A stretch of DNA of 20,679 nucleotides, from IMG/VR virus record IMGVR_UViG_3300017762_000105, positions 1 through 20,679 of that record. One strand, written 5' to 3'. The notes under the pieces were generated by a model. It was not told where the DNA came from and did not search any database. It saw nothing but the letters and a program-made list of their open reading frames with translations. The DNA comes from a virus. Each line of letters begins with the position of its first letter. Within the stretch, counting starts at the first letter, position 1. A program made the position numbers and the translations under genes. This document shows positions 13,441 to 20,001 of this stretch, in pieces.

Positions 13441-14235
13441 TTACTTACCACCTGACATCATTGCTATTGTTTGTAGATAATTAAATAAACCAGGACTTGA
13501 GCTTGTTTGCTCACCTGAGACAGATGGTGTTCCTGATATAGCCGCCAACAGCGTGTTTAATCCTTGTGCTGGTGTTTGTTGGTATCTGTTGAAATCTGCG
13601 CGTCCAGCGTCAATTAGCTGTTGCTGTATACCGCGCTGCTGCGCCCCTTGTGCAGCCATTCTATCTTGCACCGACTGACCATAGCCAAAAGACTGTCTAC
13701 CTAAGTTACCAAGCTGCTGCGCAGCCCCTAGACGCTGTTGATTGCCTTGCAACCCTGCGCTTTGATTAACTTGTTGTGCAGTCATGCCAGCTTGTGCGCC
13801 AAACTGTGATGCTTGGTTTTGTGCGTTTGCTAAATTTTGCGCTGCACCTAATGCTGTATTAAATCCTTGCTGTCGTAAATTACCAACCATATTAGCTGCT
13901 TGTTTACCATACCCTAACCTAGTTTGTGCTTCTGCTACACCTTGCCGACTGCCACCAAATGCGTTTGCTGCTTGAGCTTGTGCGCCTAATTGATTAAGAC
14001 CTATATCTTGCGCTTGCCCAATATCAGCTAAACTTTGTTGTACTACTTGGCTTTCGTAAGGGTTTTGAAACTGCCCAATCATTGCCGCTGGATCAGCCGC
14101 TTGATAAGACGTTGCCTGTACTTGTGATGGCATATAACCCATACCAGCCCCTGTACCTGCTAATGCTGCTTGTTGCGCCCCTGATGCTTGTGCAAAAGGG
14201 TTTGCCGTCATTTGTGGATTTGCACCGCCAGCCAT
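13441..14235 (-). CDS. Gln/Ala-rich virion protein, putative DNA-ejection component
   Basis: A 264-residue protein dominated by Ala, Gln, Gly and Asn. Residues about 57-73 (QNPYESQVVQQSLADIG) and 91-104 (NAFGGSRQGVAEAQ) match motifs seen in a widespread group of phage virion proteins encoded beside portal or tail genes. The remainder is a chain of short Ala/Gln helices (QLGAQAQAAN; LGNLGRQSFGYGQSV). Such sequences are typical of proteins packed in the head and ejected with the genome. A clear GGAG lies ahead of ATG 14235. It is followed three bases later by the 358-aa gene. Confidence 0.7.
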   Translation of the reverse strand: MAGGANPQMTANPFAQASGAQQAALAGTGAGMGYMPSQVQATSYQAADPAAMIGQFQNPYESQVVQQSLADIGQAQDIGLNQLGAQAQAANAFGGSRQGVAEAQTRLGYGKQAANMVGNLRQQGFNTALGAAQNLANAQNQASQFGAQAGMTAQQVNQSAGLQGNQQRLGAAQQLGNLGRQSFGYGQSVQDRMAAQGAQQRGIQQQLIDAGRADFNRYQQTPAQGLNTLLAAISGTPSVSGEQTSSSPGLFNYLQTIAMMSGGK

Positions 14236-14244
14236 ATTATTCTC

Positions 14245-14676
14245 CTATTTTCCTCTGCTACCGCCTTGCATTTCTAAGGCTACAGGTTGATTTTGTGGCG
14301 CTCTTTCGCCAATTGTTCCATCAGGTGCTATGCCAAAACTTTCAGCATAATCTCTAATAGGTTGTGGTACATTACCGATCATTTGCTCAGTCATAGGTGC
14401 TGATGAATATCCTTGTATTCCACCCATGTTTTGTACTGGTGGCAAATAACTGCTTGTATCTACAGTTGGCATACCGAAAGATTGTGCCGCCATGTCTGTA
14501 TATTGATTTGCTAATTGTTCTTGCGGTGATAATGCTGCAACTTGCACACCAGTATCTGGTATGTATGTGCTTTGCAAAGGAACTAAATCAGCCGCCATGC
14601 CTAATTGTTGTTGTACTGGAGTTTCCAAAAACTCTGGCAAAATTACTTCTTGTGTTTGTGTACCGCCTTTAGCCAT
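14245..14676 (-). CDS. Hypothetical virion-region protein, 143 aa
   Basis: Begins MAKGGTQTQEVILPEFLETP, with a Pro/Gln/Gly-rich, poorly structured composition (LVPLQSTYIPDTGVQVAALS; MPTVDTSSYLPPVQNMGGIQ) and a Gly/Arg-rich end. The N-terminus resembles starts of short proteins found immediately before the NPYxxQV-type virion proteins, so the two may be partners or parts of one original longer protein. No catalytic motif is visible. It overlaps the preceding gene by 8 bases and is followed by the Gln/Ala-rich gene 9 bases later. Probable structural role, inferred from position only. Confidence 0.65.
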   Translation of the reverse strand: MAKGGTQTQEVILPEFLETPVQQQLGMAADLVPLQSTYIPDTGVQVAALSPQEQLANQYTDMAAQSFGMPTVDTSSYLPPVQNMGGIQGYSSAPMTEQMIGNVPQPIRDYAESFGIAPDGTIGERAPQNQPVALEMQGGSRGK

Positions 14677-15052
14677 CTTTTATGTCCTTATAAAAATGAA
14701 CGTGCTGCAATGTCCAACCGTTTTCTTTTAATGGTTTTTTCCACCCTAACCTACCTGTCATAATACCGCCAGTGCAACCATGTCGTTCTGCCCATACTCC
14801 AATATCGTGATCCATATCCATAATTTGGTCTAATTCTCCACCAGCTAAAAATATATTAATTACTTTCTTTCTTGGATATACCACAATTTCTGTGACGATG
14901 CACCCCCTTGGTGCTGCCCATAGCTGCATAGTGCCTTTTGCAATACCTACAACAATATCTTCCCATTCATGTGTGCCGTTACAATGCTCTAATGCGGCCT
15001 CTATCCACGGCTTACATCTTTGCAAATCTGGGCTTAATCTCCAATGTTCCAT
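14669..15052 (-). CDS. GNAT-like acyltransferase-fold protein, 127 aa
   Basis: A compact alpha/beta protein: MEHWRLSPDLQRCKPWIEAA (helix), then GTMQLWAAPRGCIVTEIVVY (two strands), KKVINIFLAGGELDQIM (strand and helix), and ERHGCTGGIMTGRLGWKKPL (strand, loop), ending with Trp-rich strands. The strand order and the GRLGWKK loop resemble small GNAT-fold proteins encoded near virion genes of podoviruses; T7 gp13 is an internal virion protein with a GNAT-like sequence. No clear acetyl-CoA P-loop (Q/R-x-x-G-x-G/A) is present, so an inactive structural member is possible. The ATG at 15052 (TGATG overlap with the previous stop) is preferred over a TTG one codon upstream. Confidence 0.6.
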   Translation of the reverse strand: MEHWRLSPDLQRCKPWIEAALEHCNGTHEWEDIVVGIAKGTMQLWAAPRGCIVTEIVVYPRKKVINIFLAGGELDQIMDMDHDIGVWAERHGCTGGIMTGRLGWKKPLKENGWTLQHVHFYKDIKDG

Positions 15053-15402
15053 CAATAACTAGCTAACGCTACCCTTTTCCAAATTGCTGTAGAACCATCG
15101 TGTGATCCAGTACAGATATAAATATAGTTCGTATCCCATGAAATCATCCCTGCCACATCACCACTTGAACCTACACTTGATGGCGGTGTTGCTTGCTTTG
15201 TTGCAAGTTGTCTAAATGCATTATCATGCGAAACCACTGCGTATTTATTTGTAGTATCCCATAAAATAATACCATCTTCTGATGGGTTATCATCTGCTGT
15301 TTTAAAATATAAACGTGGTAATTGCCTACGCAAATAGGCAGTCAGGTTATTACCCCATGCAGCAATGTTATCGCCAATCGGTGGTAATACTGGTGCAGCC
15401 AT
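15052..15402 (-). CDS. Putative tail/virion protein, 116 aa
   Basis: The protein has two related beta units: GIILWDTTNKYAVVSHDNAF (about residues 44-63) and GMISWDTNYIYICTGSHDGS (about 85-104), both of the form G-x-I-x-WDT-x-x-Y. The second, ending in IWKRVAL, is a short module also seen in marine phage fibre proteins. The first 40 residues (MAAPVLPPIGDNIAAWGNNL, RRQLPRLYF) form a helical start. It follows the nozzle-like gene with a one-base overlap (TAATG at 15402) and is coupled to the GNAT-like gene. A small tail-attached protein seems likely, but no family name can be given with certainty. Confidence 0.65.
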   Translation of the reverse strand: MAAPVLPPIGDNIAAWGNNLTAYLRRQLPRLYFKTADDNPSEDGIILWDTTNKYAVVSHDNAFRQLATKQATPPSSVGSSGDVAGMISWDTNYIYICTGSHDGSTAIWKRVALASY

Positions 15403-17213
15403 TATCTACTACCTCCCGATTTTGCATCAATTCTCATTGTTCCTACACGCCATGCAGCATACGGAGTGTCTCCATCTACACGCATACGAATTTGTCTACC
15501 AGAAAACCTTACAGACGTTGGATTAGTTGGGGTAAATGGCCCATGCGTACTTTCTGTAGCATTTGGATAAAATCTGCTTTTGAAACTTAGATTTACATCA
15601 CCTTGTGTTTTTTCATCAGGAATAAGATTAGTTACTTGCATGATTTTTTCACCGTTGCCGATACTTACAGGGCCAGTTTCCGCAAAAATACTATCAGCAG
15701 CGACTACAGAAATTGTATTACCCATGCCGTTACCATGTACAGTGCAGTAATATTTTAAAGACGCTGGCGCATTATCTGGCACTACAAAAGTAGTTTTTGC
15801 CCCACTATTGCCTGGTGTGCCTGTTGCAGTAACTCCCGATGTAAAAGAAGTATCATCTGAATTTTTAAATGCTATGGGATGGTTAGCATTACTATTATCG
15901 CTTTGATCAAAAATATAAGTATACCCTTTTTTCAACGTTAATGTTGGATAATTACTGGCGTCTAATATAAATTTATTACCGCCATCAACATTTGCTACCG
16001 TAACAGTGATTGTTTGCTTATCAAAATAAGATAAACCAACTTCGTGATCATACATCGCACCATCGAAACCCATTAACATAGGATAGGTAAATACACCTCT
16101 TGAAGTACCAGAAGTTCTTGACAAATTGCCAATTAACCAATGATTTTCTTTATAATCTAATGCAACATAGCGATCTATTTCGTTTGAACCACCAGAACAA
16201 TAAAACCACCATATTTCACCAAATTGTCCATTTGTAAAAGCCCATGTTTTGCTTTTTTGTGCAGTGTTCATATCGCCAAAAACGTAATCATGCACATCAC
16301 ATGGAATTTCTGACACGACATTTCCATCAAATCTAAAAAATGCACCGTTTCCCATCCAGAATACACCCATGTCAACATCTGCTGCTGCCATGCGTGAAAT
16401 AATACCTGAAGATGAACCTACTCTTTCAAACCCAAAAACATAAGGTGGGCCTATATAACGTGCAGTGTGGGCATCTATATCTGTAATAATTAATGTTTGC
16501 CCTCTTGTCCTTATTGCAGTTTGGATTTGACCTGATGTTTGCAATTCTATATCGCCAGCTTCATTTGTGGATAACGCAGACCATTGAGTATTATTTTCTC
16601 TATCGCACCAAGCAACTTTTCGTGGATTACCACCACTTCCTAGTGCAAAAATAAAACGCTCTTCAGTAACAATTAAACCTAAATTATTTGTTGGTGCGTT
16701 TGCAATTGCAGCAGCTTTTACACTTGTTCCTAGCTGCCACTCTAAAAGCCTACCATCTGTAGTTGAGCAAGCGACTAAGTATTCACCCCAGTTATCTATT
16801 GACCAGGTTGTAGCTTCTACCAAGTTACCAGTGTCTGGACGAGGTGTTCCATAAGTTCCAACGCCATAAAAGCCATAGCCGTACCCTATATTTACAGCAG
16901 CACTTTCTGTACCAGCAACTAGATCCGTAGGCGCTATATCATAAACAGTACCACCTGATAATGCAGCTTTTAATTCGTTAAAAGAACCTGCTGCCACATA
17001 CCTTGCGCCAGCGTTACTTTCCCATGTGTGCATACCTCTAGGGGCATTTGTTGTAATACTTGCTATATTTTCATTAGTTCGCCACCCACCTACTGGCCTA
17101 AGTGACCCATCGCGCCAACGCACTAATGATCCTTCACGCCACCGTCCAGAAGCGTCCAAATCTGTTCCTGTTTGATAAAAACCTGCTGGAATTTTAAGTG
17201 GTATAATTGCCAT
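15402..17213 (-). CDS. Tail nozzle-like protein with an inserted cupredoxin-like domain
   Basis: A 603-residue protein. The N-terminus (GRWREGSLVRWRDGSLRPVG, residues 23-42) and the following beta-rich body (residues 43-395, with FGEIWWFYCSGGSNEIDRYV) match a tail protein common in marine podovirus-like phages and placed at the tail tube or nozzle. The C-terminal part (about 508-590) holds IFAETGPVSIGNGEKIMQVT, IPDEKTQGDVNLSFKSRFYP and the family-type end SVRFSGRQIRMRV. Between them, residues 400-505 form a beta domain that interrupts this body and carries H445, C490, H493 and M497, the ligands of type-1 copper proteins. The end overlaps the 116-aa gene by one base. The nozzle role is inferred from family resemblance and position before the ejection genes. 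Confidence 0.75.
   Translation of the reverse strand: MAIIPLKIPAGFYQTGTDLDASGRWREGSLVRWRDGSLRPVGGWRTNENIASITTNAPRGMHTWESNAGARYVAAGSFNELKAALSGGTVYDIAPTDLVAGTESAAVNIGYGYGFYGVGTYGTPRPDTGNLVEATTWSIDNWGEYLVACSTTDGRLLEWQLGTSVKAAAIANAPTNNLGLIVTEERFIFALGSGGNPRKVAWCDRENNTQWSALSTNEAGDIELQTSGQIQTAIRTRGQTLIITDIDAHTARYIGPPYVFGFERVGSSSGIISRMAAADVDMGVFWMGNGAFFRFDGNVVSEIPCDVHDYVFGDMNTAQKSKTWAFTNGQFGEIWWFYCSGGSNEIDRYVALDYKENHWLIGNLSRTSGTSRGVFTYPMLMGFDGAMYDHEVGLSYFDKQTITVTVANVDGGNKFILDASNYPTLTLKKGYTYIFDQSDNSNANHPIAFKNSDDTSFTSGVTATGTPGNSGAKTTFVVPDNAPASLKYYCTVHGNGMGNTISVVAADSIFAETGPVSIGNGEKIMQVTNLIPDEKTQGDVNLSFKSRFYPNATESTHGPFTPTNPTSVRFSGRQIRMRVDGDTPYAAWRVGTMRIDAKSGGSR
15699..16016 (-). other. Cupredoxin-like domain within the nozzle-like protein
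   Basis: Codons 400-505. The domain has alternating strands (TITVTVANVD, TLTLKKGYTYIFDQSD), the His motif NHPIAFK (H445), a Gly/Thr-rich loop, TTFVVPDNAP, and the closing motif YYCTVHGNGMG. Four residues at cupredoxin-like positions, H445, C490, H493 and M497, form a His/Cys-x2-His-x3-Met set. Plastocyanin has Cys-x2-His-x4-Met; amicyanin has x2. The order (distant His first, then Cys-His-Met) is that of blue copper proteins. Marine phage fibre proteins contain related short modules ending YYC-x-x-H-x-G-M-G. Whether copper binds cannot be told from sequence. Confidence 0.7.
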
Positions 17214-17217
17214 TATT

Positions 17218-17634
17218 TTACTCTGGTTTTGTAGGCCATGAAATAGTATTTGGAAAGCCTGATTGCTGTGGCACGTTTAATAAGTCTGTACGGTACTGTG
17301 ACCACTCAGTTTGTTTTTCTGACGCCATATCTGCCCAACGTAGTGGGTTGGATACGATGCTATCTACTTCTGACTTCAATAAGTGATCTCGCATCATTCT
17401 TACTTCGCTTGCTACTTGTGCATCTAACTCTGCTTGCGTTGGCGCAGTGTATGCAACAAAATCCGATCCGATTAAAGATAACAAATCGTCATTATTTACA
17501 GTCATATCAGTATCAGTCATATCAAGTGTGTAAGGTATCCATCCAAAATCTGGGTGATTTATTTCGACATCAATACGGCTATTATCTAATTCTAAAGACG
17601 TTGCGTTTCTATATTCTGTAATTGGTATACTCAT
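17218..17634 (-). CDS. Tail assembly chaperone-like protein, 138 aa
   Basis: The C-terminal third (RDHLLKSEVDSIVSNPLRW, then WSQYRTDLLNVPQQSGFP, NTISWPTKP; residues about 82-137) matches the short family of phage tail-assembly chaperones with the R-x-x-LL...W-x-x-YR-x-x-L...P-x-Q...FP...WP-x-x-P pattern. The N-terminal half is a beta-rich head (MSIPITEYRNATSLELDNSR). Such proteins help assemble or fold tail fibres in tailed phages. It lies between a fibre gene and the nozzle-like gene, with a TAATG overlap at 17634 and a four-base gap before the nozzle-like gene. Confidence 0.8.
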   Translation of the reverse strand: MSIPITEYRNATSLELDNSRIDVEINHPDFGWIPYTLDMTDTDMTVNNDDLLSLIGSDFVAYTAPTQAELDAQVASEVRMMRDHLLKSEVDSIVSNPLRWADMASEKQTEWSQYRTDLLNVPQQSGFPNTISWPTKPE

Positions 17635-18482
17635 TATGAAATCCTTAAAAATAAACCTGATGCTGCCCTAACTGACTGATTATCTGCATTTGACATAGCT
17701 CTCCAAGTTCCACTAGGAATAGAGCCATTGATAGATGCGGCTGTGTCATCGCTGTAAGTGGTTGTTGAAAGAAACCCAGAATATTTTAACACAGAGCCAT
17801 TTACATAGGTATTCCCTGCAACGATAGTTGATTGTGTTGAAAAACCTAAAAAGGCGTAAGTTCCTACTGCGCCTAAAGCCAACCCTGCTGTTGCAGACCC
17901 AACTTGCGCTGAACTTGGTGCAGGGGCAGAGGTTAAGTAACCTGCTTGTCCGTGATCGCCCCACCCATAAGCAGTGTTCCAGTTTGATTGGCTAGACGTA
18001 GTTGGGATGCTGTAATTACTGGCTAGTGAGATTGCAAGTGTGCCTGTTGTCGTAACAGGTGAGCCACTAACACTTAATCCAGTTGGTACACTAAGACCAA
18101 CGCTTGTAACTGAGCCAGATCCAGCAGAGGCATTAATGTACGTCTTTATGTCTGAGAGCGCCACCTGCTTCATCGTGCCATCATCGTTAAATACAACGCG
18201 ATCTGCATCTACAACAGTTGTTGACGTAGCACTTGTATTACCATCCAATATATTAATTTCTGCTGTGGTAACAGTTGCGCCATCTAATTTATTTAATTCT
18301 GCTGCTGTTGAAGTAACCGCAACACCGCCAACCTGGAATGAGGTCATATTTGGTGTTGTTGCATTTGTACCGTCTGCGTTGTTGTTTACTTCTGTAACAA
18401 TGGCATCTAACGCTGCATTGGTGACACCACCCCATGTATCTTCATTTGATCCCACTGTTGCTTTTGTTATTGTTAAAGCCAT
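17634..18482 (-). CDS. Tail fibre protein with marine-phage fibre repeats
   Basis: A 282-residue beta-rich fibre protein. It opens with a connector-like helix (WGGVTNAALDAIVTEVNNNA, about residues 17-36), then two related repeats TAAELNKLDGATV and TAEINILDGN (about 59-82), a module found in many marine phage fibres. VTSVGLSVPTGLSVSGSPVT (125-144) and GWGDHGQAGYLTS (about 171-183) are further common fibre modules. The C-terminal 90 residues (GNTYVNGSVLKYSGFLSTTT; ending ASGLFLRIS) lack a known motif and may form a tip. A strong AGGAG precedes the ATG at 18482. It is coupled to the chaperone gene by TAATG. Confidence 0.82.
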   Translation of the reverse strand: MALTITKATVGSNEDTWGGVTNAALDAIVTEVNNNADGTNATTPNMTSFQVGGVAVTSTAAELNKLDGATVTTAEINILDGNTSATSTTVVDADRVVFNDDGTMKQVALSDIKTYINASAGSGSVTSVGLSVPTGLSVSGSPVTTTGTLAISLASNYSIPTTSSQSNWNTAYGWGDHGQAGYLTSAPAPSSAQVGSATAGLALGAVGTYAFLGFSTQSTIVAGNTYVNGSVLKYSGFLSTTTYSDDTAASINGSIPSGTWRAMSNADNQSVRAASGLFLRIS

Positions 18483-18494
18483 ATACTTTCTCCT

Positions 18495-19079
18495 TTATGC
18501 CGCTTGTGTCCAAGTATCATTGGCAGTAGAAACTTCTGTCCATGTCTTGGCTGTAATTGTTATTTTATCCCATGTAAATCTAACATTAGAGGCTGGCACA
18601 CAAGATATATTTGCTGCTGTTATATTATGCTCTTGTGTTAATATTGGAACATCTAATGCTGTTGCAGCTTCAATATTATTTGCTACAAAGTTGTGTGCTT
18701 CTGTAATGCTTGGCGTATCAATAGTAACAGTAGTTGTAATACTGTTAATTGGGAACAATTCTTGTACAATTGGTGCGCCAACAGATGTTGTAGCAGTAAT
18801 CCCATCAGCAACAAAACTATATACAAATTGGATATGCGGAACGCCAACCGATGTATTCAATTCTATGTTTGGTATAGAAAAGTTTTCTTCTTCTTGCATT
18901 GCAAGAGATCCAAAAACTACATTTGACGATAAATTATTTGCCGTTAAATTGTGTGTTTGAGTAATATTTACTTGAGAAATTACACTTGTTGCTGTAAAAT
19001 TCGTAATTTGAAAAGTAAAGCTAACAATACCTGTATCATCAGCTACTGGCGCTACAGCTAAAGGTGAAAATCCAAACAT
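18495..19079 (-). CDS. Tail protein with six ~22-residue tandem repeats
   Basis: The 194-residue protein contains six consecutive units of 20-22 residues at 23-152, each a variant of F-x-x-x-x-I-x-x-x-x-x-x-x-x-P-x-I-x-x-x-H-N (for example FVADGITATTSVGAPIVQEL and FVANNIEAATALDVPILTQE). Short beta-strand repeats with this Gly/Pro beat are known in several phage structural proteins with no known role. The N-terminal 20 residues (MFGFSPLAVAPVADDTGIVS) and the C-terminal Trp-rich end (TWDKITITAKTWTEVSTAND) differ. Location among fibre genes suggests a fibre shaft or decoration. AAGGC lies ahead of the start. Confidence 0.75.
   Translation of the reverse strand: MFGFSPLAVAPVADDTGIVSFTFQITNFTATSVISQVNITQTHNLTANNLSSNVVFGSLAMQEEENFSIPNIELNTSVGVPHIQFVYSFVADGITATTSVGAPIVQELFPINSITTTVTIDTPSITEAHNFVANNIEAATALDVPILTQEHNITAANISCVPASNVRFTWDKITITAKTWTEVSTANDTWTQAA
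18624..19013 (-). repeat. Coding tandem repeat, six units of about 66 bases
   Basis: Codons 23-152 of the tail protein encode six head-to-tail units: five of 22 codons and one (the fifth) of 20. Units are diverged at DNA level, so this is an old repeat kept at protein level, not a recent expansion. A seventh unit begins (ITAANISC) but breaks off. Confidence 0.72.
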
Positions 19080-19091
19080 TGTTAAGCCTTA

Positions 19092-19121
19092 TTATTTTTT
19101 TATGTCTCTTGCTTTACTCAT
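19092..19121 (-). other. Nine-codon mini-ORF, MSKARDIKK
   Basis: Between the 290-aa and 194-aa tail genes, in the 49-base gap, an ATG at 19121 preceded by GGTGAG opens a frame of nine codons ending TAA. The peptide MSKARDIKK copies the start MSKARDI that many marine and podoviral tail-fibre proteins share. It may be the leftover head of a lost fibre gene, or a translated leader. It is too short to be called a gene with confidence. Confidence 0.35.
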
Positions 19122-19128
19122 ATCTCAC

Positions 19129-20001
19129 CTACATATTTGTTAGCCAAATACTTAACACGTTGCCAGTGTCTATATCATATTGAGAATTTCTTATATTAGT
19201 GGGCGCATCGTAAGGCCAATCCTCCCAAGCACCTACATATGCAGAGTGGTAGGAAGATGGGCTAGACCTAGTGCTAGATGATCCACCACGATAGCCTATG
19301 TTAGCTTGATATGTAGAATTTGTATTGCTTACCCCATCTGCAATCATCCAATGATCGGTTTGAGGTGATCCACTTCTGTTATTCAATAAAATCATATAAT
19401 ATTTATTATCCTTATACCACCCAACATTATAATTTGAACCACCACTTACGCCTGAAGAAAAACCTCCACTTTCACCGCAAAAATAATCACCAAGCTTCGT
19501 AATAACTGTGGATTTTTCACTTCCAGATAAATCATTAGAAGCGACAAGAGGCAATGCACTATTTTGATTTGCACCTGTTGCAGCAACCCCATTTGCCGAT
19601 CTGCTACTTTTTGAAGTTATTGCAACATCAGTTGGATTAAAATTACTTCCAAGAGCAATGCATGAGACGGTAGAAGTGCTGTAATCAATTCCATTATTAG
19701 AGCGATTAGTAGAAGCTAGCCAATAGTCACTTCCAGACTGATAACGAAAACGCTCATCTGCACCACCGTCTGTAACAACAGAAATAAAGACCTCAATCCA
19801 TCCTTTACTATTATATTTAGCATATCTAACAGGAAAAGCACTTCCACCATGATATCCTGATACTGTGGTATAATATACTCCATCAGGATTATTAGCGGCG
19901 TACATCTCCGCTATACTAGCTGGACTACCAGAAGTTAGCCCCACTGGATTTACTACAGGGCCAAAAGTGCCGCCAAGCATGTTCATCATTACACCAGACA
20001 T
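19129..20001 (-). CDS. Putative fibre-tip/adhesin protein, 290 aa
   Basis: Begins MSGVMMNMLGGTFGPVVNPV. Residues 29-75 (SIAEMYAANNPDGVYYTTVS; GWIEVFISVVTDGG) resemble the start of fibrinogen-like domains, where a phage protein displays a D-G-x-Y-Y element followed by a beta strand. The remainder is rich in Ser, Gly, Asn, Tyr and Trp (RSGSPQTDHWMIADGVSNTN; SAYVGAWEDWPYDAPTN), a typical composition for receptor-binding tips. Only a few Cys are present. It is coupled to the preceding fibre gene by TAATG at 20001. Host-receptor binding is a good guess from composition and position but cannot be shown here. Confidence 0.68.
   Translation of the reverse strand: MSGVMMNMLGGTFGPVVNPVGLTSGSPASIAEMYAANNPDGVYYTTVSGYHGGSAFPVRYAKYNSKGWIEVFISVVTDGGADERFRYQSGSDYWLASTNRSNNGIDYSTSTVSCIALGSNFNPTDVAITSKSSRSANGVAATGANQNSALPLVASNDLSGSEKSTVITKLGDYFCGESGGFSSGVSGGSNYNVGWYKDNKYYMILLNNRSGSPQTDHWMIADGVSNTNSTYQANIGYRGGSSSTRSSPSSYHSAYVGAWEDWPYDAPTNIRNSQYDIDTGNVLSIWLTNM

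Noticed and set aside
18040-18960. 306-codon open frame on the plus strand opposite two tail genes
   Set aside because: It is antisense to two fibre-type genes with clear motifs, overlapping set-start junctions, and has no ribosome site or recognisable domain. Repetitive Thr/Ala/Val codons of fibre genes often leave the opposite strand open.
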